NCBI GenBank assembly: GCA_013397865.1
Contig: VZTI01003795.1
Span: 186,001 to 250,000, forward strand
Direction of reading: 5' to 3'
DNA: 64,000 nt
Source: Struthidea cinerea
Taxonomy: Eukaryota > Chordata > Aves > Passeriformes > Corcoracidae
Positions 47,563 through 59,110 of the stretch are shown piece by piece. The notes under the pieces are model-generated. The model was not told where the DNA came from. It was given only the letters and a program-made list of their open reading frames with translations, and made no database searches. The position numbers and the translations under genes are program-made. Numbering within the stretch: position 1 is the first letter of the stretch; each line of letters starts with the position of its first letter.

Positions 47563-47765
47563 AGAAAGAAAGGGGACAGGAGGACCTGGCTGTGGGGGAC
47601 AGGAGGACACACCCTGGCAGTGTCCCACTGCTGTGTCCATGGGCTGCACATCCCAGCATCCCAACCACCACTGAAATCCCACCTGGGATGTTGCTCCCAC
47701 AGCAATGAGCAGATGCCCAAAGTGAGATCTGAGCTGGCCCTGTTTGAGTGCTGGATCCGTGTCTT
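47563..47765 (-). mobile_element. Unrecognised repeat, copy 2
   Basis: Matches 28757-28963 closely. The shared words include GGGGACAGGAGGACCTGGCT, GATGTTGCTCCCACAGCAAT and GAGATCTGAGCTGGCCCTG. Here it is contiguous with a full CR1 tail on its left, so in the sense (minus) direction the unknown part comes first and the CR1 3' end second. I cannot assign the unknown part to a family. Confidence 0.7.
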
Positions 47766-50700
47766 CAAAAAAAAAAATTTCAAACTCCAGGAGTCTCCTC
47801 TGTCTCCCAGATATTTGCTAGGGAAGCACTCAGAAAGCTGAACTGAATGAACCAATTTCTCACACTGATCACGACCTGCCCCTGCTCTTGTGCAGGTATG
47901 TAAATAAAGCTATTTACATCACCCTCCAGCTTTGAGACTTCTGAGCCGTGTCTATCTAAACACCATTTCTGGCATAAAATATTGGGCATTTTCTGCCTTG
48001 GCTTTTTTTTCTTAGCAGGAGCACCAGCTACTCTAAAAACCTTAATTTTAATGCAAATCAGGGATGGATGAAGCAGCAGAGACATTTTTGCTCCCTTTTT
48101 TGGGACTTTTGTCCCAACTTTTGCTCCCTTTTGCAGGCTGGGGAAGGCACGGAGGCACTTTTAGTCCCACTGGTGTTTTCCCCAAGTAATCCCACCGTTA
48201 TCCCCCAGCCCTCTGCTCCGCGTCCTGAGATTCAGAAGCAAAAAGAGACAATACAGGAAGTTTTGGTGGATTTTCCTTCTGTTGAGCTCCGTTGTGGGGC
48301 TGCTCTGCTCCTCCTGCTCCCACCTGAGCATCTCAAAGAGCCTGTAAGGTTCATTTGGCTTCCCTCCTCTCCTGCCCTTCCAGCCCAGCCCAGGGCATAA
48401 AAACACAACCAGTCACACCACAGAAACATTAAAAAAATTCAGGCTCCGGCGCTGGAGCAGCGGGAGGAGACGGAGCTGGGGCAGGACAGAGCGTGCAGCC
48501 ACCAGCCAGGGTGAGAAAGTAGGTCCAAGGTGACCAGAGTGAAAAACAAACCCACCACGTCCCATCCCACCCCATGCCACGCCGGGGTTGTTGTTTTCTC
48601 CTCGGAGGTTGCTCAGGAAGTTTGCAGCAGGATACGCCGCTGACCTCTGCTCCGCTCGCGGAGCGCGTTAACGCTTCGCTCGCCTTTTCTCCCACCACAA
48701 ACTGAATGTTTCCTCCCCGGGAATCTGGCTCTGCCTGCAGGTTTCCTGTGCTGGGCAGCAGCTTAACCCTTTGGGATGTCCCGTGTTGGTCCAGTGGGAT
48801 CCCTTTGGGGAACAGCATTGATTTGGACTCACTGGCTGCCAGGAATGCTGTCCTCAGTTATCCGTGTTTTCTGGAGAGAAGGAAGGAATAAAGGATGGAA
48901 AATAAAAGTTGTTTGCTTTTGGTTTTTAAATTAAAATTTTTTCCAGTCGAAAAATAGTCAAAATTCAGATCTATGTGGGGTGCTCTGCTTAGTGCTATGA
49001 CCAAGGAGCCCAGAATACAGGAAGATGTATTCCAGAACTGTGGGGATTCTACCACCTGGATGCAAAATCCAGAAAAACTCTCTTCATGGTGAGGAATCCT
49101 CTGGAAGGAGCACAAGTGAGTCTGTGGGAAAGCCGCGGCTTTGACCCAAGAGATGCTCTGTCCCATTTGCTCACTGGCACCTTTCGGCCCCCAATAAGCT
49201 TTGGATTAATCATGAACAGCTTGGAAGGTGGAATTCCCATCCTACAGGTACATTTCAGCCCCAAACATCCCCTGGAAAGGAGCCAGGAGTTATTCTTACC
49301 CTCCACCTCTGCAGCACTTGCCCTCGCTGGTCCATCTGGGGATGGATCACTGGGAGAAGCAGTGGGACAGCACCATCCCGGGGGCTCTGGTGGCTCCTAC
49401 TTGGTTTAATTGCACTTTGTAGCTGGGGGGGGCCATGGGGGACACAACAATGGCTCGAAAACAGGCTCTGGAAAGAGCGACTCACTTGCTGAGCCATTGA
49501 GGATGTTGTTTATATGTTAGATCCTGTTTTCTTCCTCCAGCAAAGTGCTTCTCCTCCCAGGTGCATCTCCCGCGGCTCCCCGGGGCGAGAGCGGCTTCCT
49601 GCCAGAGTGACCCCGCGGGAGAGGCCGGGATCAGCTGGGGGGACCAAGCCCCTTGTCCAGGGGAGAAGCCCCCCAGCCAAGAGACTTGGCCGGTCCGACG
49701 TGAGGTGATAATTAAAGCCCCCCTCACCTCTGCGGTGGGAAGAGCAGGACCTGGGTTGAGCACGGTGTTATTTGGGTCCATGTGGGGCTCCTGGAATCCT
49801 TCAGACTCCCTGGGAGCAGCTCCAGGTGTTGGGGGAGCTCAGGGTGGAAGGGGCCACCACCACCACCAAACCCAACACTGCCTGGGCAGCCCTTGGAAAG
49901 CCCTCGGGATCCAGGGGTGCAGTGGGATTTTCCAGAGCAGTTACTGCAGACAACGGCTCAAAATGGCAGAAAAGTGGACACTGGTGGCACCCATCTCCAG
50001 CACACACCTGCAGGAGCTGCTCTGCACGCTGCTGGTGGCAAGGAAGAAGAAGGAAGACACTGACTCAGAGGGACAGGCCAAAAAATGGGATATTCCTAAT
50101 TATGCTCCAAGAGTCTGGAGAGGAGCCGTGAGCTCGGGGAGGCTGAGGTGACACGCACAAGGACATGGTGGTGTCACCATCCCAAGGGGCTCTCAGTGAC
50201 ACCCGAGGGGGGACACCCATGTTATCCCCCTGCCTTTGGCATCTCCCACTCACTGGGGACACCACCTGAGCTGGCACGTCCCTGGTTACGGGGGGGAGCT
50301 GGGAACCGGGACAGGGCCCGGGAGCGCAGCAGCTGCCAACATGGGAATGTTTGAACAAGGAGCGAAACCTCATTTAAACAAATAAATAAACAAGCTGACA
50401 TCCTCCGGGCCCAGGTTTATGATAATAAAAACAGAGCACGCAGCTTGTGGGAGGAAAATACATCGTGTATTTTCACATCTCCCATTTCCTCCGAGACCGT
50501 CGCAGGAATTTCCTCCGAGTCCATCGCTTCCTCCTGACATTTCTGAGCTCAGAAATCCCTATCTGAGCCCTGGTGGCCTCTCCTTGATGAGTGACGCAGG
50601 AAGAAGCGCCTTTGAAGGATCCCTCTCCGGCAGATTTTTGTGCCTGGTGGCTTTGAGGTGCTGGAGGCAGGACAGAGACAAAGCAGGGCCGGGGATGGGA

Positions 50701-50853
50701 ACCCACCACATCCCAGTCTGGGGCTGTCCCCTTTTCCCAGCCCCATAACAACCCTGGAGGTCTGTGCAGAGCAGCACTGGGCAGCTTCACTTACCCACAT
50801 GAGGGTGTCCTCCAGCCAAGCTCTTCCTGTCGAATTCCAAGGGATTTTCTAGT
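47766..50853. other. Unique sequence, no gene seen
   Basis: CpG-richer patches occur at 48570-48715 (CTCCGCTCGCGGAGCGCGTT) and 49560-49710 (CCCGCGGCTCCCCGGGGCGA), with no recognisable first exon. The frames between 49480 and 50800 are numerous on both strands because of the GC content and have no known domain. Confidence 0.4.
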
Positions 50854-50955
50854 GGAATCATCATGGAAATCGTGGAATGGTTTGGGTTGGAAGAGGTTTA
50901 AAAGCTCATCTTGTTCCAGGGCAGGGGCACCTCCCACCAGGCCAGGTTGCTCGGA
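50854..50955 (-). mobile_element. CR1 LINE 3' end fragment, diverged
   Basis: TCGTGGAATGGTTTGGGTTG and GAAGAGGTTTAAAAGCTCAT, followed by GGCAGGGGCACCTCCCACC, match the minus-strand CR1 tail with a small internal deletion. Confidence 0.85.
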
Positions 50956-52215
50956 GAGGTTCTGAGGAAATCAGAGGCAGCTGGGACCGGCACCTGCACC
51001 TTGAGCTGAACTTTTCCACCTTTGTTTTAAAACAAAAACCTCTCTTGCAGTTTGCAGGGCAGGAGTGGACAGAGACATCTCCCCCACACTGAAAACGCGG
51101 GGTGTAATCAGGAGCTCAGTGCAAAGCCGTGGTTTAGGAACAGGCAAACTGAGGCAAGAAATTTGCTGGAGTCACAAATGAACCCTGGGAGATTTGAGTC
51201 TTATTTCTGTGTGAGGGTGCTTAAAATCTCCTGTGCTTTCAAAAAGCGGGGGTGAAGCATCTCCCTGGCGTTCAGAGCCTCAAGCAGCGCTCAGTCGTTT
51301 GCACTCAGCTGTGGATGAGCTTGGGAAACTAAATCTAAGGTTTCAGTAAACAGGTTATGGAGATGGGAGCTGGGATATCCTGGAAAGCCCCAGCTGCTCT
51401 GAAAAGAGGAAAAAAAAAAAGGTAAAAAAAGTCACAAGTGCATTCCAGAGTCTTTCAAACAGAGGTGAAGTTGCCCCAACTCTGGCTCCAGCCAAGGGAA
51501 TTTTCTTCCCAAGGATCAGATAATTTGGGCACCTCTGCCCTAAAGCAGTGACCTCCGTCTGTCCCCAGGAGCCGAGTGCCCAGGGCAGTGCCATCCCCGC
51601 CTCGAGGCCCCAGCCTGAGAGCGAGCCCCAGCAGCCGTATCACAGGGGAAAAAAATAAAGTCGCCTTGGGAAGAGAACGCTTCCCATTTTTTGGCTCTCA
51701 GAGGTGTCAAAGGAAGCAATCTGACGTCGAAGGGCCGGAAAAAAACAGCTCCTTGGCTGCTGTTGCCGCTGCACGGCGAGGTCACGCCGCAAGCTATCAG
51801 TGGCTTAAAAATAAATGCAGCGTGGAGGCTGCCATTCAGCCATATCCTGTATCCGAAAGCTGTGAGGGCTGCGAGCAGGAAGAAACTGGGATGACCTTCC
51901 CTCCCCCCGCCCCATTCCCATGGGTTTTTTTTCTTTTCCACGCTCCTGGCTGTAAATCATTGAAATTTCTGCAGTGTTACAGTGGTTGGGCTTCGTTAAA
52001 AGCAGCCCAGGGAAGGGCCTGAGTGGGTGATGTGAGTGTCACCTCCGTGGTGTCCTGGGGGTGTGACAGGGAGCTGTGGCAGGGAGCTGTGGCAGGGGAC
52101 GTGCTCCCAGGTGTCCCCAGGGGAATTGCTGCGTGCAGATTGTGCGTTCCCTGCCCGGACACCTGGGCTGGAGGCCGAGCTGAGCCTGCGCGACAGCTCT
52201 GGGCACGGATGGAGG
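50956..52215. other. Unique sequence, no gene seen
   Basis: The 51560-51880 block is repeat-free, with TGACGTCG and GGCTTAAAAATAAATGCAGC words, and could be regulatory. A 13-bp unit (AGGGAGCTGTGGC) is duplicated at 52068-52093. No exon recognised. Confidence 0.4.
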
Positions 52216-52350
52216 GCGGTGCTGGGGTCGCCATCCCCAGAGGGATTTAGAAAACGTGTGGATGTGGCACTTGGGGACATGGCTAGTGGCAGCCTTGGCA
52301 GTGCTGGGTGAGCAGTTGGATGCGATAATCCGAAGTATCTATTCCCACCC
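52216..52350 (+). mobile_element. CR1 LINE 3' end, left part of an interrupted copy
   Basis: GGTCGCCATCCCCAGAGGGA, AAACGTGTGGATGTGGCACT, TGGGGACATGGCTAGTGGC and CAGTTGGATGCGATAATCCG match, in order, the sense-strand CR1 3'-UTR. The element is cut at the TTCCCACC word by the LTR at 52351 and resumes at 52733. Confidence 0.85.
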
Positions 52351-52726
52351 TGTAGGGGCTAAAAAGCTAAAAGCAGAGAAATTCTTCAGCCTTTTCTCAA
52401 TATTCTGTGAGCAGACTGTCTGTCCTATGTAAACTATTTTAAACAAGGTCACAGTTCCATAAACTTCTTGCACCTGCAGGCTGTTTTGCAAGATTGTTAT
52501 GGCTTTGACTTTGAAAATATTATGGAATAGGTATCTTAGGGCTTGGCCAATCCTCTCAAGGGGTGGATGGCCGAGGAACCAATTACCCATTGCTACTCAA
52601 CACACTTTCTGCGATCTATCCTATATAGTAGTCAGAAAATTATTAAAGAAAAGCTTCGGCTTCCACTTGTCCATGAGCCTGGACTCTGTGGCGTTTTCTT
52701 TATGCACCTCGGACGTAACAGCGACA
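52351..52726 (+). mobile_element. Solo LTR of an endogenous retrovirus, ERVK-like (family A), inside a CR1
   Basis: The 376-bp element begins TGTAGGGGCTAAAAAGC and ends GTAACAGCGACA, the same termini as the copy at 14342-14715, to which it is clearly homologous along its whole length. The CCAAT core is at 52547-52575, the TATA-like CTATATAG near 52621 and ATTAAA at 52642-52647. The flanking hexamers CCACCC (52345-52350) and CCACTC (52727-52732) are a target duplication with one mismatch. No internal retroviral sequence is present. Confidence 0.92.
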
Positions 52727-52732
52727 CCACTC

Positions 52733-52749
52733 CAATGATTCTGTGATTT
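52733..52749 (+). mobile_element. CR1 LINE tail, right part of the interrupted copy
   Basis: CAATGATTCTGTGATTT is the CR1 terminal tail and continues the element ending at 52350. With the LTR and one target copy removed, the CR1 3' end reads through. Confidence 0.8.
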
Positions 52750-52785
52750 GACGATGATGATGATGATGATGATGATGATGACGAC
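52750..52785. repeat. GAT trinucleotide microsatellite
   Basis: About nine pure GAT units with ACGAC edges, directly following the CR1 tail, which probably seeded the repeat. Confidence 0.95.
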
Positions 52786-55700
52786 AGGGAGCAGGCCCAC
52801 GCCCTGGTGCTGTCTGCAGAGCGAGTTCACGGCCACGCACACAGGAGAAGAGAAATTTCTCCATGGAATGTATTTGGTACCTTCTCCAGCAGGTTAAAAA
52901 GACATCGCAAATCCATCAGTGTTGTCCCAAAGCAGCCTGTCCAGACAGGAGTCCCTGCACACGGAGGACGAGGCACGGGAGGTGACACTGCTGGTGACAC
53001 AGGCCATGCTCCCTTGCTCCAGGAGCAGCTCAAGAAATACTCCAGCAGCTACAGATCTGGCCCTGTGCACTCCTGCTCTGTGTAATTCACCTTTTTCACC
53101 TTCCCCCTTCCCTCTGTGTCCCCCAGCCTCCATCAGAGAGAGGAAGGAAGCTCTGAGCGAGGAACCTGGGGCAGGCAGGGGTAGGAGCAGACCCCTCAAG
53201 TTGCTCCCAGGTAGAGGCTTAAGATTTTGGGCACCTTAAACATGGATTAAACAGCCCTGGGCCCAGGTGCTCCTCACCTGAGAAGAACCCAGGGCCCCAT
53301 TTCTGCTCCCTCACCCAGTGGGTGTTGGAAGAAGCCCCACAGCCAAACTGGGAGGCTCCGTGGGAATGGGGGGCCCAGGCTCAGTCCTTCCGGTAAAATT
53401 AGAAATACTGATTTTCTGCCCTGCACTTCCAGCCTTAGTGAGGCTTCCCCAATTAATGCCAGGGATGTCCATGAAGGGGATTATTTGGGGACCCTGGTTC
53501 TGCTTCCATCCCTTCCATACCAGCATCACCAGCTTCTCCCCACCACAGCAGCACAGCCGTGGGTTTACTGAATCAGGGCTGTTACAATTCCTGCTGCCCC
53601 TTCTGCCCCCTGCTCTGGTCCTTTCCAAACCCTGCCAGTCCTTTTTCCCCCCAGCAGCAGCGACAAGAATCACCAAGGTAAAAACCCGCGGGCAGAAAAT
53701 CAGCTTATGAGACCCGTTTACATTTTCTCCTGAGAAACTTCAGAACACAGGAAAGCATCGGCACCCAAACAGAGAAAGAAAGAGGAAGAAGATTTATGTC
53801 TCCTCTGCTGAGAGGATCAAAACGGGCCGTGATGTAATTTGTGATGGAGCCCACAATCCCCTTTTGATGTCTGCAGGAAGGAAAGAAGATGCTGAGAACT
53901 TTCTCAGCTCTCTGGACGTTATTTCCACATCCAGGGTCAAGAGGTGGTGGAAAGAAAAATAAAGTCCCACTGGGAAAGAAGGAGTTGAAAGAGTCCTTTC
54001 CTTCCCTGGGGCAGCTGGGCAGGGGCAGAGCTGTGCCCAGGGGTGCCGGGATGGGTGGGTGAGTGTTGGGATGAGTGGGAACCACAATCCCATTCCCAGC
54101 TGGGCCAGTGGCTGTGCAACACCTGCACAGTGGTGGGGCCTTCAAACAGCTGTGGAAGCTCACAGAGGGATTTGGGAAAGCAAAATGTTGTGGCCACAGG
54201 CTGACCTGAGCGTCCCCACCACGTCCCCTCCCACAACAGTGTGTGATCCCACCACGCCACTCCCAGGGAATCCCTAAATTTAGACCCACCAGCTGTGAGA
54301 GGCACGCGAGGTATTTAAGGGGCTGTAATTTTGGACAAAGCTTAATTGTGAGATATATTTAATTGTGTTCAGTGTGGGGCTGAGCCATGCCAAGTATTTT
54401 CCATGGTTATTCCTGTAGATCTTGACGTGAATGAGCAGCAGCCACGGTGATCCCTGCGCACGGGGAGAGGAGGCAAAGCTGAATTTTGCATTTCACCCCA
54501 GCTGGGGTTGGTGAGGGAAGCGCTCAGGCATCCACTGGAGCAGGGAAAAGAAAAATCCCCGGCTTGCCTGGGATGGGTCACAGGCAGCCTGCCTGCAACG
54601 GGAAGGGATCCTGCCCATCACCAGAGTAAACACAAATAAATCAATCAATAAAGGTCTGTGAAGCAAGCCAAGAAATTTGGGAAAATTTTTATCTGCTCAC
54701 AGATTTTCCACGAACAGCAAAAAACCCAGAAAGGGTTTGTGGGGCCAGGTCAGGCACTGGGGTCAGGGGCAGAGCTGCCTTGGAGTCAGAGTGCTGATGG
54801 GGAACAGCCGAGCAGAGCTGGCTGGAGGTGCTGGTGAGTCGGGGGCGAGCCCTGCTCTCCCCACAGCCCTGTCTGCAGGCACAGGTGGCCACCCCAGAGC
54901 CTGGGGCATCCTGGAGAAATCCTCCAAAAGCCTTTTCTGCCCAGCAGCTGGGAAAGGAGAGTTGCTGCCAGCCAGGACAGCGATTTCTGCTCCCAGCCAC
55001 CACCCTCCTGCCGCAGGGATGGAGAACACAGCCACTCGTTTTTGTGCTCTTCTCTGGGCAGCTCTGAGATTCCAGGGGGGTTCTCCCATTTTGGCCACCT
55101 CTGCATGGCAGGATCAGCCCGAGAGCAAAAGGGCAGCCCCAGGGAGTGCTGGAATAGCTTTGGGGTGAGGAAAGCCGGGGTTCTGGCACTCAGTGCAGAG
55201 TGGCAAAGATTTCACTGCCCGGCGCACGCTCGAGGGTTTCCTTGGACAGCTGTGCACATCCCCCTAGAGCAAGAAATGGAAGCGAGCACCCCCTGCTGCA
55301 ATCCCCTTCTCCGTGGGCCAGACTCCCATCCCTCTGCCAGGGATGCTGCACTGCAGAACCCAGAGCACGCTGATTTTTATGGGCTGCTGGAGGATCCTTC
55401 CCAGTCGAGCTGGTCGGTCTCAGTGACACCCTGGCCAGACAAGGTTTTAACCAATGTCATCTTTAATAAATCACAGCCAAAACTCTGGCTAGATCAGGTT
55501 TGTTTTGCTGGCTGGACCTCCACGCCATCACTGCTCTAAGTGCTCACATTCCCTCTGGTGTCTTGAAGAACTCCTTTGTGCCCGTTTGAATTCTCCTGGG
55601 CAATGGAAAACCCACCGGCTGCACCCTGGAGTGCTCCTCCCGACAGCCCAGCACACCCCAGGGAGGTGAGAGCCTGGAAACTGCCCCTACAGCGTGCGTT

Positions 55701-57192
55701 CATAAACTCTCCAGGCCCCAGGGAAATAAAAAAAGGAAATCAAATGAGAGTTTTAAGAGGAAAGCCGTGGTGGTGCTCCTGGGACTCGGCACTGAATATC
55801 AGGGTGGGAAGTGGTTGGTGTGGGGAGCCAGGACTGGAATGGACCCCGAACAAGGGATGGGGTGTCTGAAGGAACGTCTCCCAAACCCACTGCAGGTGCC
55901 CTAAATGCAACACCTTCCTGCCCTTGGTGTTCTTTGGTGCTTCCTATAAAAAGTACTGAAAACATGGAGAAACTAAACTGCTGGATTTTGGCCGGAATGC
56001 CAGCGGGCTGTTCTGATGGGATGGAATTATGCCTGGCCAAAAGTTTTATTTGAATTGCTCTGGGACCTCCTGCAGAGCTGCAGAAAGGGCTCCTGGAGGG
56101 CTCTGTCTGCCTGTCCCACTGTGCAGCACCCCCGGAGCACCATCACACACGGATTGGTCCCTCCGTGCCCCGTGCCACCCTCAGCCGGGCCCACCGCGGC
56201 ACCAACTGGTCCCAGTTTGCCCCAGTCCACACCAGACACTTCATCCCCCAGGGTGCCAGCGAGTCTTTCCTTCCCCAGAGTGTTTCCAGAGCTCGGGGCT
56301 GCAAAGGCCGGGTGCGAATCCTCGGCAAAGTTCAGCTCCCAGCCCTTCCCAAATCCCCTCGTGCAGGATGAGCAGGGCAGGCACCGGGGTGGTCAGAGCC
56401 CCAGCACTGCATTTCTGAGCTGTCCTGGTTCCCTCCTCTTGTCCCCCTCCCTTCTTCTTTTCATCTTCTTGCATTTCAGGAGGGAGAGGAGGAGGAGGAA
56501 GGGCAGGTTAATTTTGACTGATGATGAGGAAACGATTTGGTGAAACTCGAGCCAGATTTTTGTCAAACACTCAGCACCCAGCATCATTTTCCCCAGCCTG
56601 GGGAGGCTCATCTTACCCCACTACCTGGAGGGTGTTTAACCTCCCTCCATTCCCCCAGCAGGTCAGAGTTTTCCAGACTTCCAAGGAAGGGGGGAATTTG
56701 TGTTTTGGAGTTTTTTTCATTTGCCTGTCCTCCAGCACCACTTGTCCCCTCCGCCTTGGGGCAGGCTGGGGAGCAGCTCCTGAGCTGGCCCCACTCTGGC
56801 CCCAGGCAGCAGCACCTCTTAGCAAGGAAAAGAATCCCAACACAAGAAGAGCCTTAAAAATTGCCATTTTGGCTTTTGTGCTGAATTACTTTCAGCAGGG
56901 CACAAAAGAGGGAACGTAGGCCTGAGGATTTGTGCTGGCTGGAGACGACCAAAGTGGAGAGAGGAAAAGGCTGGAGGGACTGGATGCAGCTCTAGGAATG
57001 GATTTAATAAAAGACAGGACAGAGGGATCAGACATCAGGAGCTGGTCCAGCCCACGTGGACCTTTAATGCCTGAGGGGGCCTGAACCTCAATTTTGGCAT
57101 CTGTGGCCCCCCCAGTTCAGCTCCTGGGGCTCCCCCTTGACTCAGAGGTGTTTTATTTTCCCAGCATCTTCTCAGTGATGGTGGCCGAGGGC
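52786..57192. other. Unique GC-rich sequence, no gene seen
   Basis: Many overlapping frames on both strands (up to 194 codons), as expected for GC-rich DNA. None has a domain I recognise. No CR1 or LTR found in this stretch. Confidence 0.4.
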
Positions 57193-57250
57193 AGGGCAGC
57201 TCCCCCAGCCCTGCTCTGCCCAGGGCAGCTCCCCCAGCCCTGCTCTGGCC
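57193..57250. repeat. 29-bp tandem duplication
   Basis: AGGGCAGCTCCCCCAGCCCT followed by GCTCTGCCC occurs twice in a row, the second with one change. Confidence 0.9.
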
Positions 57251-57399
57251 ATACACAGCCCTCACTCCACGTTCACAGATTGTGGCTGATAAAATCTCAT
57301 CCAGGAAGGTCTGGAGAGAAAGGTGAAGTAGCTCGGAGGAAGGACAGCAGGAAGAGAAGAGTCACCTCCAGCTCCTGAGTCACAGGTCCAGCCTGCATT
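57251..57399. other. Unique sequence
   Basis: Short stretch with nothing recognised. Confidence 0.4.
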
Positions 57400-57860
57400 A
57401 CGAATGACACCCCTTCCCTGGCTGACTAAAAAAGGATTAATTTTTAAAAACCCAACTGGTTTTTATTATTAATGTCCTACCTGGGTGCCTCACGCTTGCC
57501 AATAAAATGAATTTGGGTTGGTTTCACATTTATCTGCAAGTGGTTTCACATCAAGTGTTACAGAGATAAAAAGTGGCCTGCGAAGAGAAGTTTTTTTAAC
57601 ATGTTTGCCATCAGATGCTTTCATGGACATGTTATTCTCAACCCATAGGATCTTATTAATTTCAGTTTTTACATCTGATGCCTGTTTCGAATAAAAGAAT
57701 TCGGAATTTGTTTGGGTTTTGTGATGATTTGGGACAAATAGCAGCACACAGCATCTGGTAAAGTTGTGTGAGCGTGTGGTTCCAACCTACCTCGGAGCAG
57801 TTGCAAGTGTGTTCTGCATATTTATCAGGTATCATGACACAGTTATTCACCACTAGTCCA
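57400..57860. promoter_or_regulatory. AT-rich repeat-free block, possible conserved element
   Basis: An AT-rich island within GC-rich DNA, with AAGGATTAATTTTTAAAAAC, TTTTTATTATTAATGTCC and TATTTATCAGGTATCATGAC. Minus-strand frames of 85 and 63 codons overlap and contain a Cys-x-Cys word and a GAG-GTAGGT donor-like site, but no protein family is recognised. I favour noncoding conservation over an exon. Confidence 0.22.
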
Positions 57861-58019
57861 TAAAAAGGGAATTATCCCAACAGCTTCCCTGCCACATATG
57901 GGATCACGCCAAAATCAGGAAGGAAGAGCCCACGGTTAATCACTCCAAATATTTCCTGGGTGTCTCACTAGGTACCAAAGGGAGTTTTTGCAGGGAGAAA
58001 TGACATCCTGAAGATGCTG
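57861..58019. other. Unique sequence
   Basis: Short stretch with nothing recognised. Confidence 0.4.
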
Positions 58020-58424
58020 TGGCTCAGCACCCGCTGCCTCTGGGCCAAGGGAAAGGTGACAGGATCAAAGCAGGGTCACCTTCCCGCAGCGCTGGGAGGG
58101 ACACGAGCCTGCCACGCTCTCCAGCCGGCGTTCCTTTGTCACAGAAACCTCGGGGAAGGGACCCAGCGGGGAGGATTTCGGACCTGAACGGCTTCTGCAG
58201 GCCTGGGCAGACGTGCTCCTGTACCACAGCCAGCACACGGGGAAACGGAACCCGAATCCCGCGCGTTAATCCCGCCGTGGAAAAAGGGCTTGTGCAGGGG
58301 AAGCGGAGAGAGGACGGGCTGAGGGTTTCACTGGAGCAGAGGGGAGGCGAGAGCCAGCAGGGATGAGCTGGGCAATGCCACAGAGCAGCTCCCTGTCCCT
58401 GCTCAGGGGCTCAGGGGGTGACAC
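58020..58424. promoter_or_regulatory. CpG-rich block, left half of a split CpG island
   Basis: CpG is frequent (for example CCCGCGCGTTAATCCCGCCG near 58258), with GC content around 60 per cent by eye. Together with 58862-59110 it would form one CpG-rich interval of about 650 bp, broken by the LTR at 58425. Confidence 0.5.
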
Positions 58425-58861
58425 TGATGCCTTGTCTGTCCTCCTAGAATCAGAGACTAGACAGAATAAGGAAATAAAGGTCGGTATTTATTTGGAAGGC
58501 CTTCAAAGGTACCCCTGGGGAGCCAGAGGCCACTGCCAAGATGGACCCCGAGATGGACAGCAGGGCACGAGCTCTTCACACTTTTATAGGTTTGGTTCAT
58601 TTGCATATCAGGGTTAATTCTCCAATTAAAGCTTCAGTTTAATGATGTAATTTCCCCAAGCTTGCCCCCCCTTTAGAGTCTTTGGTTTACACAGTTTGGG
58701 CCTAGGACGGTCTGAGTGTCCCTGAGAAGCAGGCCTGGAGAGGCTTTGTTGTGTCTACCGAGCATGAGAGAGCAGAAATTAACAGGCTACAAGAAACTTC
58801 AGAGCTACACACTAAATAGTACAGAACCTGAAAAATATAAAAGTTAAAACCTAAGGCATCA
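58425..58861 (-). mobile_element. Solo LTR of an endogenous retrovirus (family B, ERVL-like)
   Basis: The 437-bp element starts TGATGCCTTAGGTTTTAAC on the minus strand and ends CAAGGCATCA. The ends are a 9-bp perfect inverted repeat (TGATGCCTT and AAGGCATCA). A 4-bp ACAC lies on both sides (58421-58424 and 58862-58865). In the minus-strand sense it carries a TATA box (CCTATAAAAG, 58590-58581) and an AATAAA polyadenylation signal (58492-58487). No retroviral genes adjoin it. The family assignment rests on the terminal sequence and general resemblance to passerine LTRs from memory and is not firm. Confidence 0.88.
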
Positions 58862-59110
58862 ACACCAGCCCCAGGACGGGCAGCGATTCCCGAAGCGTCG
58901 CACGCTCGGCGTGGAGCAGGGGAAGCTCTGCTCGTGCTGCTGTCGGTGGCTCAATCTCCCCGAGAGCTGCTCGGGTGGGTGTGAGAGAAGCCCCTCAGTC
59001 ATCGCCCAGCTCCGTCTCCTCGGGCTGCTCGCCCTCCTGCCCCATCCCGGAGCACGCGGAGCCGGGACCGCTGTCGGAACTGCTGCTGGCCCCGGGGCCT
59101 CTGCTCGGGC
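58862..59110. promoter_or_regulatory. CpG-rich block, right half of a split CpG island
   Basis: Dense CpG such as CGAAGCGTCGCACGCTCGGC near 58890-58909 and CGGAGCACGCGGAGCCGGGA near 59048-59067. It overlaps the candidate minus-strand exon. Such a block could be a promoter, or the GC-rich coding and 3' end of a gene. Confidence 0.5.
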
